57,477 nucleotides of DNA from Ophioceras dolichostomum (lineage: Eukaryota > Ascomycota > Sordariomycetes > Magnaporthales > Ophioceraceae), in the NCBI GenBank assembly GCA_003049485.1, contig PYST01000254.1, forward strand, positions 493 through 57,969, written 5' to 3'. Made by a program: the position numbers and the translations under genes. This document shows, piece after piece, positions 47,375 through 57,477 of the stretch. Each line of letters opens with the position of its first letter. Position 1 is the stretch's first letter. A model generated the notes under the pieces. It saw only the letters and a program-made list of their open reading frames with translations. It did no database searches and was not told the origin of the DNA.

Positions 47375-50237
47375 ATGGACATCCACCGCTGTCGCTTTGT
47401 GCCATTTCCGACCTCCGCGATCAACGCCCTTGCTTTCAACCGACCGCACGTCGCCGTGTCTGAGAAGTCACACAAGTCGGTCCCAATTCGCCTGGCAGTG
47501 GGCCGTGAGAACGGCAACATTGAGATATGGAATCCTCAGGACGGCGCTTGGCATCAGGAAATCATCATATATAGTGGGGCCGGCCGGAGGGTCGATGCTT
47601 TAGCCTGGGTTACCCAGCCTGACCTCCAGCTTCCTGACGGTAAAGTCGCCTTCGGGCAGTCGAGACTGTTCAGCATCGGAGGCGCCGCCAGCATCACAGA
47701 ATGGGATCTTGCGACAGCAAGACCTCGGAGACACGCCAGCGGCCAGCACGGCGATATTTGGTGCCTAGGAGCCCAGCCTCCGGCATCCCACGGCGAGAGC
47801 TCAACCCGGCTGGTGACCGGCACTGGTGACGGATGCCTCGTGCTCTACTCGATCGAAGATGATGATCTCCGGCTCCAGCGGATCCTAACCAAGTCGTCCT
47901 CCAAGAAGGTGCACTTTGTCAGCGTCGCGTTCCAGTCCCGTCACATTGTCGCTGTCGGCTGCTCTGACGCTAGCATCCGGATCTTCGACATGAGGAATGG
48001 CTCGATGATCAGCAAGATGACCCTCGGCCGCGACCTCGCCGCGGGCGCCAAGGACATCATTGTTTGGTGTGTCAAGACCCTGCCGAACGGGGACATAGTC
48101 TCGGGGGACTCGACCGGCCAGGTCTGCGTGTGGGATGGCAAGACATATACACAAGCCCAACGCATCCAGAGCCACAACCAAGACGTGCTCAGCATGGCCG
48201 TCAGCGCGGACGGCTCTGCGATCATCAGCGGGGGCATGGACAAGCGTACAGTCCTATACAGACGCTTGGCCAGCCAAGACTCGCGGTGGTCCAAGGTGTT
48301 TCACAGGCGGTACCACACCCACGACGTCAAGGCCATGGCCGCCTTCGAAGGGAGAGGAATGAGCGTGGTTGTTTCTGGAGGTAAGTTCGAGCTTCTTTTT
48401 TGCCCCTTTTATTTGTCCTTCTCATACATTCCATCCTTACCCAGACAGACATGCTACGTGCTTTTGAGGCTGTGTATAGCTGACCAAGCCGGGCTGCACA
48501 TGTCCATTTTCAGGGTCCGACGCCAGTCCGGTCGTAATCCCTCTCAGGGAGGCCGGCTTAGAGCATCACAGGAATCTTTCTCACCTGCCGCAGTCCGTCC
48601 CGCTCCTGAGCGCCCCTAAGGCACGGCTTGTGGTGAGCTGGTGGGGTCGGGAGCTCCAGGTCTGGAGGCTACCTATGCGTTCAACCGAGGCCACCAACTC
48701 GGATGCCCGGTTTGAGGCAGCGCAGACTCCCAAGGTTCTGAAGCGAATCTTGCTCAAGGGCAAATCCGACATCACCTCCGCCTCGGTGAGCACCAGAGGC
48801 TCTCTCCTGGCCGTTTCCACAACGACAGAGTTGAAGGCCTTCCAACTGGCTTTCGAGTCGTCCGGATTCGACCGGGGACTGCTCACGGTGACCAAGGCTA
48901 GTATCGCCGACTCCGTTGCAGGCTGCGGTGCTTCTGTCGTGAGGATCTCTCCCGATGGCAAGTGGATCTGCCTAGTCCAGCAAGGTACTGTGGTGATACT
49001 ACGTGCTCCCCATACTTCATCTGGGCGCAGTTCCGCCTCAGAACCAGGCTCACGCCCTACACGGCTGAGAAGGATTGAGCGCGGCGTCCCTAGTCACATC
49101 ACAGCGGCTGGGTTGGGAAGCTACATGAGAACCGTCACGCAGGTTGCCTTCGCACCCGACAGCAGGATGCTCGCAGTCGCCGACCTATCTGGGTACATTG
49201 ACACTTGGATTCTGCGGGGCGCTGAGGACGGTTTTGTTCAAGAAAAGACGGATGGTAGCGTCGCGTTGCTCAACTCGCCTGTCCCGCCTAGCTCTCCCGA
49301 TGAGAGCTTCGACGAAGACTCTGCCAGCGAAGGGCGCCGAAACGGCCATGCCAGTAGCGCTTGGATCTCTAACCCCAAAGGTTCTCTTCTTCCTAAGCTG
49401 CCCACGGCCGCGACCACGCTCTCCTTCTCCGGGGCAACCCCAAGCGTGCGCCGAACGGAGTCTCTCCATGGCGACGATCTGCTAGATTACGAACTGCTGG
49501 CGGTAACCACCGCTTCTCGCCTGCTTATATTCCACCCGCTCAGCGGTGTGCTTACGCCATGGTCGCGCCGAAACCCACAAGCCCAACTCCCCGAGCCCCT
49601 GCGTACCAGCCGCGACCTGATCAAGGCGGCACTATGGCAGGGCCGCCGTGTATGGCTCTATGGAGCATCCTCCCTCTTCATGCTAGATCTGTCCCAGGAC
49701 CTGGCGCGGGACCACTGCCAGGATGTCGTACGTTCCCATGACCGGGAACGGGGTACAAAGCGCAAGCGGGCTGCTCCATCGACCGGGGCCGGCGACCGAA
49801 TGGATTCGACCGTCCTGGATCCTCAGCATATCAAGAAGACGCACGCATTGCCCGAGGCTGGGACCGGGCTGCGCGATGGCTGGGTTGATCTGGACATGGG
49901 CGACGCGGACGAGATCCGACACAACACGGCGGACGACGAGGATGACGACGCCGACGAAGATGCCGATGGTGGCGAACTGCAGCTAATGCGGGAGACGCAC
50001 GCTGCTGAGCAAGAAAGCACGAGTGGCGCCACTGGGCGCCTTGGCTGGTGGCACACCTATAAGTACAGGCCGATACTCGGCGTTGTGCTCCTGGAACCAA
50101 CCAGCACGGCCGACACTGCGATGACGGAGGACAATCCTCAGCTGGAGGTGGCTCTTGTCGAGAGACCACACTGGGATGTGCCCTTGCCGTCCAGGTACAT
50201 GATGGAAGACGATCGAGAAGCGCGAGCCTATCCCTGA
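47375..50237 (+). CDS. utp4: U3 snoRNP/SSU processome WD40 protein Utp4 (cirhin homologue)
   Basis: Two exons (47375-48380 and 48514-50237; intron 133 nt, GTAAGT to TTTTCAG) give 909 residues, normal for fungal Utp4. The start MDIHRCRFVPFPTSAINALAF and following WD40 blades (WNPQDGAW, SITEWDLATA, HGDIWCL, VAVGCSDASIRIFD, GDSTGQVCVWDG, HNQDVLSMAVSADGSAIISGG) identify it. Utp4 belongs to the t-UTP/UtpA subcomplex, which is loaded on rDNA in the nucleolus and needed for pre-rRNA transcription and 18S maturation. The splice join gives VSGGSDASPVV. The C-terminal half has further degenerate blades, an acidic run (DEDDDADEDADGG, about residue 800) and ends near PLPSRYMMEDDRE. An in-frame upstream ATG at 47258 would add 39 basic residues, but orthologues start at MDIH, so 47375 is chosen. 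Confidence 0.95.
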
Positions 50238-51808
50238 GTCTCAACGGCATTTGACAAATTGCTATCAGAGCCTCGTGCGAACCTGCAATAGAACAATTTT
50301 TCGACCTAAACTCGCAACCGCCGGCTAGACATGCGATTCGGCACGATTGGCCGTTATTTGGTGATCAACAATGCGAGTAACATTTAGAAAAGCAAGCGCA
50401 ACAGCGCAACAGCGCAACAGTGCCTGGACTACCGAATAGGTCGTATAGATCTCCCTCTGAGCTGAGCTTGACCTCGCGGGTTCAACCACTTGGTCCCTAC
50501 CTACCTCACTGAGTCCTTGCCACGAGAGAGCCACTCGACCGCGTGTAATTCCACCAAACCCCCATTCCTCCTTCAAATTCCGCGAGGCTCTGGCACCATA
50601 ATCGGAGCTCACGCATGCGGATATGTGAGGTAACTACCTGCCTGCTGCGCATTTATGTGCTGTGGAATTTGCATTTGTGAGGCTTCTTAGGGCTTTGCTC
50701 TCCTGGTCCAGTGACGACCCGTGACGAAAGAGCCGCGTGTCCTTGTCGCTGAAATTTCTTTCATCTTACCATAAGAGCCCCATGAGCCGTCGAGCCGTCT
50801 CATGGGGACTGCGGAAAGCGATCTCTTCGGGGGACCCCCAACTGGTCCCTATTTGGCCAGGCTGTGAGTCGGATGCTGTACTTTATGAGGAGCGCAAAAG
50901 ATCTTCACGGGCAGATCATCATAACCATCCAAATTCTGCTCCATCGACAGCGGACATTCACACTTTTAATTCCTTGTTGGCGAGGAATGACCATCACGCG
51001 CGGCGTGGGGCCAACAGAAACAAATCCTCGTGGCCCTACGCGAGGCCCGTCAGTATACATAGTAATCGGTATGGATTGGGGCTAGAATGACAAGGGCGGT
51101 CTGAGTGGCTCCCACACAGACGAGGGTCCAGGTGCGACGCGCGTCAACACCAGTGGTACACCTTTGATGACCCGTGCTGGTAGGTTTGTAGGTCGTGCAG
51201 GCGCAGTAAGTTTAGGTGTCCTAAATACCAGTTGTAACAAAGAACCGACCAGTGCGCCGTCGAGCCATCAAGGCAAAGCGTCTCCGCACACAGAGGGCAC
51301 TTGGCCGCTTCATCATCAGCTGTCGAGGTTGTGGCGAGATCACGAGACGCAGGCTAGAGGGAAACCCCTATCAGAGGCGTGAGCGGGAGAAGTGTAGGCC
51401 ATGCACAAAGCTTCACTGCTAGTCGACGACATTTGCTAACGGGGCGATTAGAGACACTGGCGAGCATCCCCGTCGATGTCGTAAGAAATAACTGGAGTGG
51501 CACGAGTTTGATTCTATAGGTCCCAGGCTTGGTCGAACGGGACGAGGCGTGCACATCATCCTGGTCGACGCCAGGTGAAATTAGGGAACGAGGCTGCAGA
51601 GCGATTTCAGGGAATTCGCCGGATGGTGCAAGTTTGGAAAATAGAGTAGTATTCCGTACACAGGAATCCCTACGCCTAACTTAACATGAGGAGATGGGAG
51701 AGTGGCTCGTCATGTGTTGAACGGATTAAGGGGCAAGAAGGAGTCTGAGCAGCCTCCTTTGAGTCCCATTCCGAGTGGGCGAGGAGGCGGGAAAGGAGGG
51801 AGTCGAGG

Positions 51809-51846
51809 CACACACACACGCACACAGGGAGAGAGAGAGAGAGAGA
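51809..51846. repeat. Microsatellite (CA)n then (GA)n
   Basis: A compound dinucleotide repeat of about 38 bp in noncoding sequence, with a CG interruption in the CA part. Confidence 0.9.
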
Positions 51847-53794
51847 ATGCTGACAACAGGTGGAGGCTAAGAAAATCGAGGCCCTAGGTCAGAGCGGGAG
51901 AACTCACCTCTTCATGAACGGGAGAGGGTGGTATTGTTTTCATACAGACTTTGGCTATTCAGGTGTGCTTCTGCATTCGTGCGAACCGCGAACTGCGACA
52001 CGACGCTGTTCGACAGAAGGAACGTTTCTTCCCGGGTGACCCTGGGTGGCAAGAAGGTGATGTGGTGGACGCAGGTAGACAAGGACGCATCGTCCACCAA
52101 GGCCCAGCAGGCCGCGCAATCCATTTCAATATCAATCTATACACCCACCCCCGGGGTGGATCCCACGCTGGTCCAACTACCTGGAACGCTCACATTCCGG
52201 GAGCTCTTACGTTGCAGCTCCTACACATATATCCCTTCACCAGGACCTGACTTACACGTGTCGAAGACGGCGCGTCAATCATTGCAAGTAAGCTTCTAGG
52301 AATCTCGGTAGATGCACGCGTTAACATCGGGAAGGCATAAGGCACCTTACCTACTAGGTACCTACCCTCGAGCTACCTACCTGGGTAACGTGATTCATCC
52401 CGTCCAGTGGCGACAACTACGAGGCGAGGTTATCCCCAACAAGGAAGGACGCCAACAAGGACAGCAACCGCCTATCGCAACAGCCTCTGGGAATGAACGT
52501 TCAGGTGCGAGTGGTGCCTATCAGGGTCGGTGGTGGCCTTGGGCTCTCCTGCAATCCGTAAGCCTCGGGGCTGACCCGGGTCTAAGCTCCTCCAGCTGCC
52601 GCCGGTTCCTGCCAGTTTGGCCCCTAGGACGATTCTGGTCTTTGCGACTGATAATAACCCCAGTAATAAAGATGGGTGCAACTAAGTAGGTAGATACCTA
52701 GGCAGGTATGTAGCTAGCGCTTCGACGAAGTGGGTTCTGCCAGCTCGTGTAATGATATTGGAGTAGGTCCTTGGTATGGAACGTGTGAATGCCCGTAGGT
52801 CCCTAGTAGTATGGGAGGTAGCAACCTATATATCTCCATATCAACTACTTAAGTGTAGGGAGTGACCGAATGTGTTATCATTCGCGTGAAGATTATAAAG
52901 GCAAGTGCCGAGGATCACTGGAGTCGAGCCCTCGATTAGGTGTCTATTGTTTGATGCACATCCTGAAGAAGACGAGTCATCGGTTTTCGGCGATCACCTC
53001 ACGTGAGGCTCGTCGGCGAGCTGTGGGGGAAAGATGATGAGGCCACAAGAAGATTCCTGGGGGTTTGGAAGGTTGCTCAACGACGGTTCAGAATTCCACC
53101 CACAAAGTAAAATGAAGGAGGCTGTCGAGCTTTCGAGCTCATGTCCTATGCTGCTTTGTTGCTGGAGCTAACTGCCGTCTCACGGCTGAACGCTATGGAG
53201 AAGCCGGGGAGAAAAGATGTGCGGAGAAAATTGAAAATTAGAAGACGAACAGCGAGCAGTCTCTCCCCTCCTCTCCCCAAAGTACCTCCATATTATCTTA
53301 AACCAGCGCCAGTACCAGTCCCAGGCCCTGCCTCTGACGCTTCAGCCACCATTGATGACATATGGAAGAAAGATGGCCATTTTGGGGATCGTGAAGTCTC
53401 CATCATCCAAGCTCCGAGTTCAATGAAGCCGATCCACGTCTCATCCATCGACGCATACAACCCACCACCCACTAGGCCGGATCATAGGTGAGCTCGGAAA
53501 GTAGGTGAAGTGTGGAAGAGGTTCTGGCTTTCTTCCGTGAGGTGAAGGCATGGATACCAATGAGGACTATCTCAAAGCCAGGAACGTGGCATGGGTGGCT
53601 TCTGATTGGACAGCAGCAATTCAGCAATTGTTCATCTTCCCCTCCAAGTTGAGTCCCTCCTCCCTGCCCCGCCCTATCGCCCACCGGCAACTGTCGGCAA
53701 CTGTACACCTAGGTACCTCTGTAATGTTCAGCAGTTAGCAAAGGCACATGCCGCAGTAGTACGACATAAGCATGGAGTATGTATGTGCCCGGTG

Positions 53795-53826
53795 CAGAGT
53801 CCAGATTCCAGAGTCCAGAGTCCAGA
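53795..53826. repeat. Short tandem repeat with CAGAGTCCAGA core
   Basis: Three to four overlapping copies of AGAGTCCAG in 32 bp, in noncoding sequence. Confidence 0.75.
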
Positions 53827-54618
53827 CGTTCGCACCAAGAAATGAAGAGGCCCCTCCCTATCGCCCCCATCAAGACCACGCAAGATCAACGGAAAGAAAC
53901 CCATCATACGGATTTTTCGGGAGGACTGTGGGAGCAGTTTGCGACCCGATGATGGGCGGATGGACCTTGCCAACGTGCGGGCCATGCAGGCAATCCAATG
54001 AGGTCTCCCATCTGGATGGCGCAGTCGACGGACCAAGTGTGCTCCACCGACGCAGCCTGATTGGCTCGGCTCCTCCACGACGCGCGTTCAGGAAGAAGAA
54101 TGCTGGAGTTTGCTCTCCCCTCCCACCCCCTGGCTTACGTCCGCCGCCCCTTCGTCTCTTGTCACTCCCGGCCAGTGGCCTGCCAATTGCGCTATTGTCG
54201 TGGCCTCGACGGTACCTTGTGCCAGCCAACTCTTCCTCCAACATCACCCAGCACGTACTCAGGCTTGCGTTGCGTTCTTCTTGACGACGCCCGAGATAAG
54301 CCTGTGCATTCTGTTATTGACCCGTCCTTCATCCACCGCCGCCCATATTCTCCTGCTTCCTTGATCCTTTCTTCCCGCCCGTCTCTCTTCCCACAGTGCT
54401 TGTTCACAGCGCTTTCCCGCCCGGCTGGCCGAACGAACAGTCGCTCCATCGCCAACCATATCGTGGCCGCCATCATCGGTTGGGTCCCAGGTCGTTGTCG
54501 CCTACCTGTCCTGGTCCCACGTCGTCGCACCATACCAGGCAACCTTCGAGCCTTCGAACTTGCAGTCGCCGCCATTAGATTTCGCGATCTGAGGCGAGGG
54601 TGAGAGTCTGGAAAGCAC

Positions 54619-54690
54619 ATCGTCATCATCTCGCATCATTACCACCATCATCACCACCAACCACCACCGCTACAACCATTGTCATCAGGA
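54619..54690 (+). repeat. CAT/CAC trinucleotide-rich tract upstream of PNG1
   Basis: Imperfect CATCAT/CACCAC repeats about 330-400 bp upstream of the PNG1 start, probably in its promoter or leader. Confidence 0.8.
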
Positions 54691-55016
54691 GGTGTCAGCA
54701 CCGACGCTCGATCCGCCACACCGACGTCGCCCTTGTTTGACCGACTAGGTACCTGGGGAACGAGAATAAAAGAAGAGGAGGTGACGACGAGAAGTGCCAA
54801 CGCCGGGAAGGGCATTCGACTCCCGGATCGGAGGACTGAACGGCGGCCGACCCGACGCAGCCAGTCGCCCACCCGAGAGCTGGTCAAGGAACCTACCACT
54901 GCCTTGAGGTTCTTGGCGTCGTCGAACTCCACATAGACCAGTCAACAGACATACAAACACCCGCACGTACAAAAACGCACCCAGCAACCCCGGCGAAACG
55001 ACGAAACGACGAAGCG

Positions 55017-56582
55017 ATGTCATCTCATCAAGGTGGCGCAGAGCTGCGCGAAGAGGACTATGGCGAGGAGTGGGCGCGAGACCTGCGCGTGCGGTTTGAA
55101 CAACTGCTCCGGACTAAGCGATTGAACGAACTCGACCTATCGCGCTCGCGGCAGGGCTCACCAGCCCCGGGCGGCAGCCTCAGCGGAGCAAGAGCATCTT
55201 CATCGACACGGCCTTCGACCTCACATTCCCACAGCGGCCATGATGCCGCATCGAGTGCGACACCACCCTCTTACTCGTCACTGCGAAATCTACCAAAGAT
55301 CCCAACGCCACCCGCTGCACACGACAAGGATTCGCAAAAGTTCCGAAATCTGCTTATCACGCTGTCGACTACCCCCACCAAATATGAGAACCCAGGCCTT
55401 CTCGACGAGGCATTGCAGGTCATACCGCTAGACCGAATCTACGGTGAGGCGGAGGAGGAAAGTCAAGTATTGCAAGCCCAGGCTGAAAGCATGGGCGACG
55501 GGCGCAAGCCTGAGTGGGGTTACCAAGATTGCGTCGTTCGCGCCCTGTTAAGGTATGTCGTTTGGCCCCTGCATGCACCTCTCGCTTGTCGCCTGCATGT
55601 CGCTTGCATGTGCTGACCGGATCACCACGACAGATGGTTCAAGCGGTCTTTCTTCACATGGATCAACAACCCTCCGTGCCCAGTGTGCATGTCACCAACA
55701 ATCGCAAAGGGCAAGACGGCCCCGACGCCAGACGAGAACGCATGCGGGGCGCTGCTCGTAGAGCTGTACCGGTGCTCCAATGGCGACTGCGGGGCGTACG
55801 AGCGCTTCCCCAGGTATAGCGACGTGTGGCGCCTGCTGCAGACGCGGCGCGGGCGGTGCGGCGAGTGGGCAAACTGCTTCAGCATGCTGTGCCGGGCGGT
55901 AGGCGGGCGGGTGCGCTGGGTGTGGAACGCCGAGGACCACGTGTGGACCGAGGTGTACTCGGAGCACCAGAAGCGCTGGATCCACGTCGACGCCTGCGAA
56001 GAAGCCTGGGACAACCCACGCCTGTACACGGAAGGTTGGGGGAAGAAGATGTCGTACTGCGTCGCCTTTTCCATCGACGGCGCCACCGACGTGACGCGGC
56101 GATACGTGCGAAAGAGCGAGTACTCGCTAGAGCGCAATAAGTGCCCCGAGGAGGTCATGTTGTACATCATGCAGGAGATCCGCAACATCCGGCGTTCCAA
56201 CATGGGCAAGGACGAGCGCTTCCGACTCGAGAAGGAGGACTCGCGAGAGGATCGGGAGCTGCGCCAGTACGTCGTCAACTCGATCGCCCAGGCTGTGACG
56301 CAGCTGGTGCCGGGGGCGACCAACACCATGGCCGGCGGCTCCGGCTCCCATGGCGGCGGCAGCGGCAGCGGCGGCGGCGGCGGTTCGGGAATGGGCGCCG
56401 GGGGGCTTGGGTCGTCCTCCGAAGACACCAAGGTTCTCGCCGAGCAACCTGGTCGCCAAAGCGGCAATGCGGAGTGGGTTGCCGCCCGGGGTGAGAACGG
56501 CAGGAGGCAGCAGCAGCAGCAGCCTCAGTTCCCACCCCCTCACGACCCATCCGCCGGCTCTCAACGGCGCGATTTCATGTGA
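55017..56582 (+). CDS. png1: Cytosolic peptide:N-glycanase (PNGase)
   Basis: Two exons (55017-55552 and 55634-56582; intron 81 nt, GTATGT to ACGACAG) give 494 residues. Png1 removes N-glycans from misfolded glycoproteins exported from the ER, before proteasomal degradation. The transglutaminase-fold core is clear: zinc cysteines C194, C197, C226 and C231, then the catalytic triad C254 (RRGRCGEW), H281 (AEDHVWTEV) and D298 (WIHVDACEEAWD). The spacings of 27 and 17 residues equal those I recall for the mouse enzyme. WGKKMSYCVAFS and DVTRRYVRK follow. The N-terminal about 100 residues include a Ser/Thr-rich linker; there is no PUB domain. The C-terminal about 100 residues are Gly/Ser-rich and then Gln-rich. 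The join gives RALLRWFKRSFF. The ATG at 55017 begins the conserved WARDLRVRFEQLL region. Confidence 0.95.
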
Positions 56583-57477
56583 ATGCCCGCCTCCTGTGGC
56601 ATATCTACCTTCCTATCTACCCGCCCACCACGGAGCATCGATAGCTGGACAGCCATACCCACTCGACCGCCTACACACCTTCCGGATTGTGCATCATCAT
56701 GCCTGATTTATACCCCCTGATACCCATCTGGCATTCTGTAGCTGCTTTTGCTACCGCCACACCACAACCCTTCCGTCTACACCCTGCACATAGTACCTTC
56801 TTCCTGCCCTTTCTCCTGCCGGGCATCTCACCTATCGACCAATTCCCGCCTACCTAGAGCGGGGTGTTCAAAGCACCTGCCGCAGCTGCCTCTACTTAGA
56901 GTGCGATGCCGGGCCGCTTGCGCGAGCTACGAATTCGAGGGGCAACCGCTAATCAACCCCCTCGCATCTTGTTTTATGTCTAATGTCTCCTTTATGAGCA
57001 TCTCAAAAGCTCCTCTACGGCCGCCTCATTATCTTTTTTTTGCATAGACATGGCGTTGTAACTTCTTCTCTTCTTCGTCATTGTCACCCATTATCTATCG
57101 CCACTTTCTCCGCGATCCAATTACCACCACACCTCCCTACTTTGGGTGTCAGTCTAGTCAACATTTTGTCAGACCCCCAAGACCACTTACGCCAAACTCT
57201 ATGAACGATGCCTGTGGACTTTGCCAATGGCAGCGAGTTTATAATTTCCTTTGTTTATATTTTTTTTCTTGCTGCCGTTCTTTTTTGTTACCTTCTTGCA
57301 GCTTTACAATATAAAGGCGGAACCTGACCTGCTCTTCGCCGGGTGGCTCCCTTGGCTCTGGCTGGAGAGTGGCTTGTCGGGATGTCGTACCTACCTATCG
57401 TCATACAGGTGTTTTCTTTGTTTGTTTCCTTTTCTATATTTTCTCTTCTTTTTGAGAAATCATCTGGGGTTATCAAC
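56583..57477. other. Downstream flank of PNG1
   Basis: About 0.9 kb to the window end. It is pyrimidine-rich and A/T-rich near 57240-57310 and 57415-57450, consistent with 3' UTR and intergenic sequence. No start of another gene can be supported. Confidence 0.6.

Larger units (their letters stand above)
50238..55016. other. 4.8-kb gene-poor stretch between UTP4 and PNG1
   Basis: UTP4 3' UTR at the left and the PNG1 promoter/leader at the right. Open frames up to 180 codons (54061-54603, +) look like leader sequence, not protein. It includes a CA/GA microsatellite (51809-51846), a CAGAGTCCAGA tandem (53795-53826), a CAT/CAC trinucleotide tract (54619-54690), ACCTAGGT at 53707 and AGGTACCT at 52356, 53712 and 54747. 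No supported gene or RNA. Confidence 0.55.

Noticed and set aside
50460..50500. GGTTCAACC resembling a tRNA B box
   Set aside because: Flanking bases do not form a T-stem, and no matching A box or cloverleaf could be drawn at the expected distance.
53141..53491. 116-codon plus-strand frame with Lys/Pro-rich sequence
   Set aside because: Short, without homology that I recognise or splice-linked partners; it is within normal expectation for this stop-poor noncoding sequence.
54679..54936. Open frame just upstream of PNG1 as a possible extra PNG1 exon
   Set aside because: It ends in a stop before the PNG1 start, is in low-complexity leader sequence, and PNG1 homology begins normally at 55017. 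It could be an upstream ORF, but that is unproven.
1..57477. Secondary-metabolite gene cluster or mobile element
   Set aside because: No polyketide, peptide-synthetase or terpene-type enzyme, transposase, reverse transcriptase or long terminal repeats could be seen on either strand.

Overview
This window looks like nuclear chromosome sequence from a filamentous ascomycete, most likely a Sordariomycete-type mould. The evidence is genes interrupted by short introns (about 80-180 nt) with GTAAGT/GTGAGT-type donors and YAG acceptors, together with fungus-specific families: a DUF3433 membrane protein, a PTH11-like rhodopsin-fold receptor, an Hnm1-type transporter and a Cln-type G1 cyclin. I see no rRNA, tRNA, CRISPR array, transposase or reverse transcriptase.

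Layout, left to right: DUF3433 membrane protein (182-3442, -); PTH11-like seven-helix receptor (5070-7187, -); a 6.8-kb gene-poor stretch; a secreted von Willebrand A (vWA) protein with one membrane span, a repeat tract and a Cys-rich tail (13963-17023, -); flavohemoglobin (18559-19915, -, with a possible extended form starting at 20234); a 7-kb gene-poor stretch; a mitochondrial-looking short-chain dehydrogenase (27335-28388, +); a small protein with an N-myristoylation signal (28819-29544, -); a 995-residue protein I do not recognise (29987-33101, -); a G1 cyclin (34631-36032, -) behind a 6.5-kb upstream region; a choline/amino-acid transporter in seven exons (42559-44949, -); the ribosome-biogenesis WD40 protein Utp4 (47375-50237, +); a 4.8-kb gene-poor stretch; and cytosolic peptide:N-glycanase Png1 (55017-56582, +).

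The genes do not form an obvious pathway or biosynthetic cluster. The window mixes housekeeping genes (UTP4, PNG1, G1 cyclin) with surface and stress functions (receptor, vWA surface protein, nitric-oxide detoxifying flavohemoglobin, transporter). Roughly 40 percent is coding. The long intergenic stretches are strikingly enriched in ACCTAGGT/AGGTACCT palindromes and GGTA/TACC tetranucleotide clusters. Exon models were built by hand, joining exons at splice signals that keep the frame; all multi-exon models close in frame, but none has transcript support here.

The observations I rate highest are: a flavohemoglobin upstream mini-exon that would add an Arg-rich, presequence-like N-terminus; a vWA surface protein with an unusual Cys/His-rich tail; a predicted 6-nt microexon in the receptor gene; the dispersed ACCTAGGT palindrome; and an intact catalytic triad in Png1.
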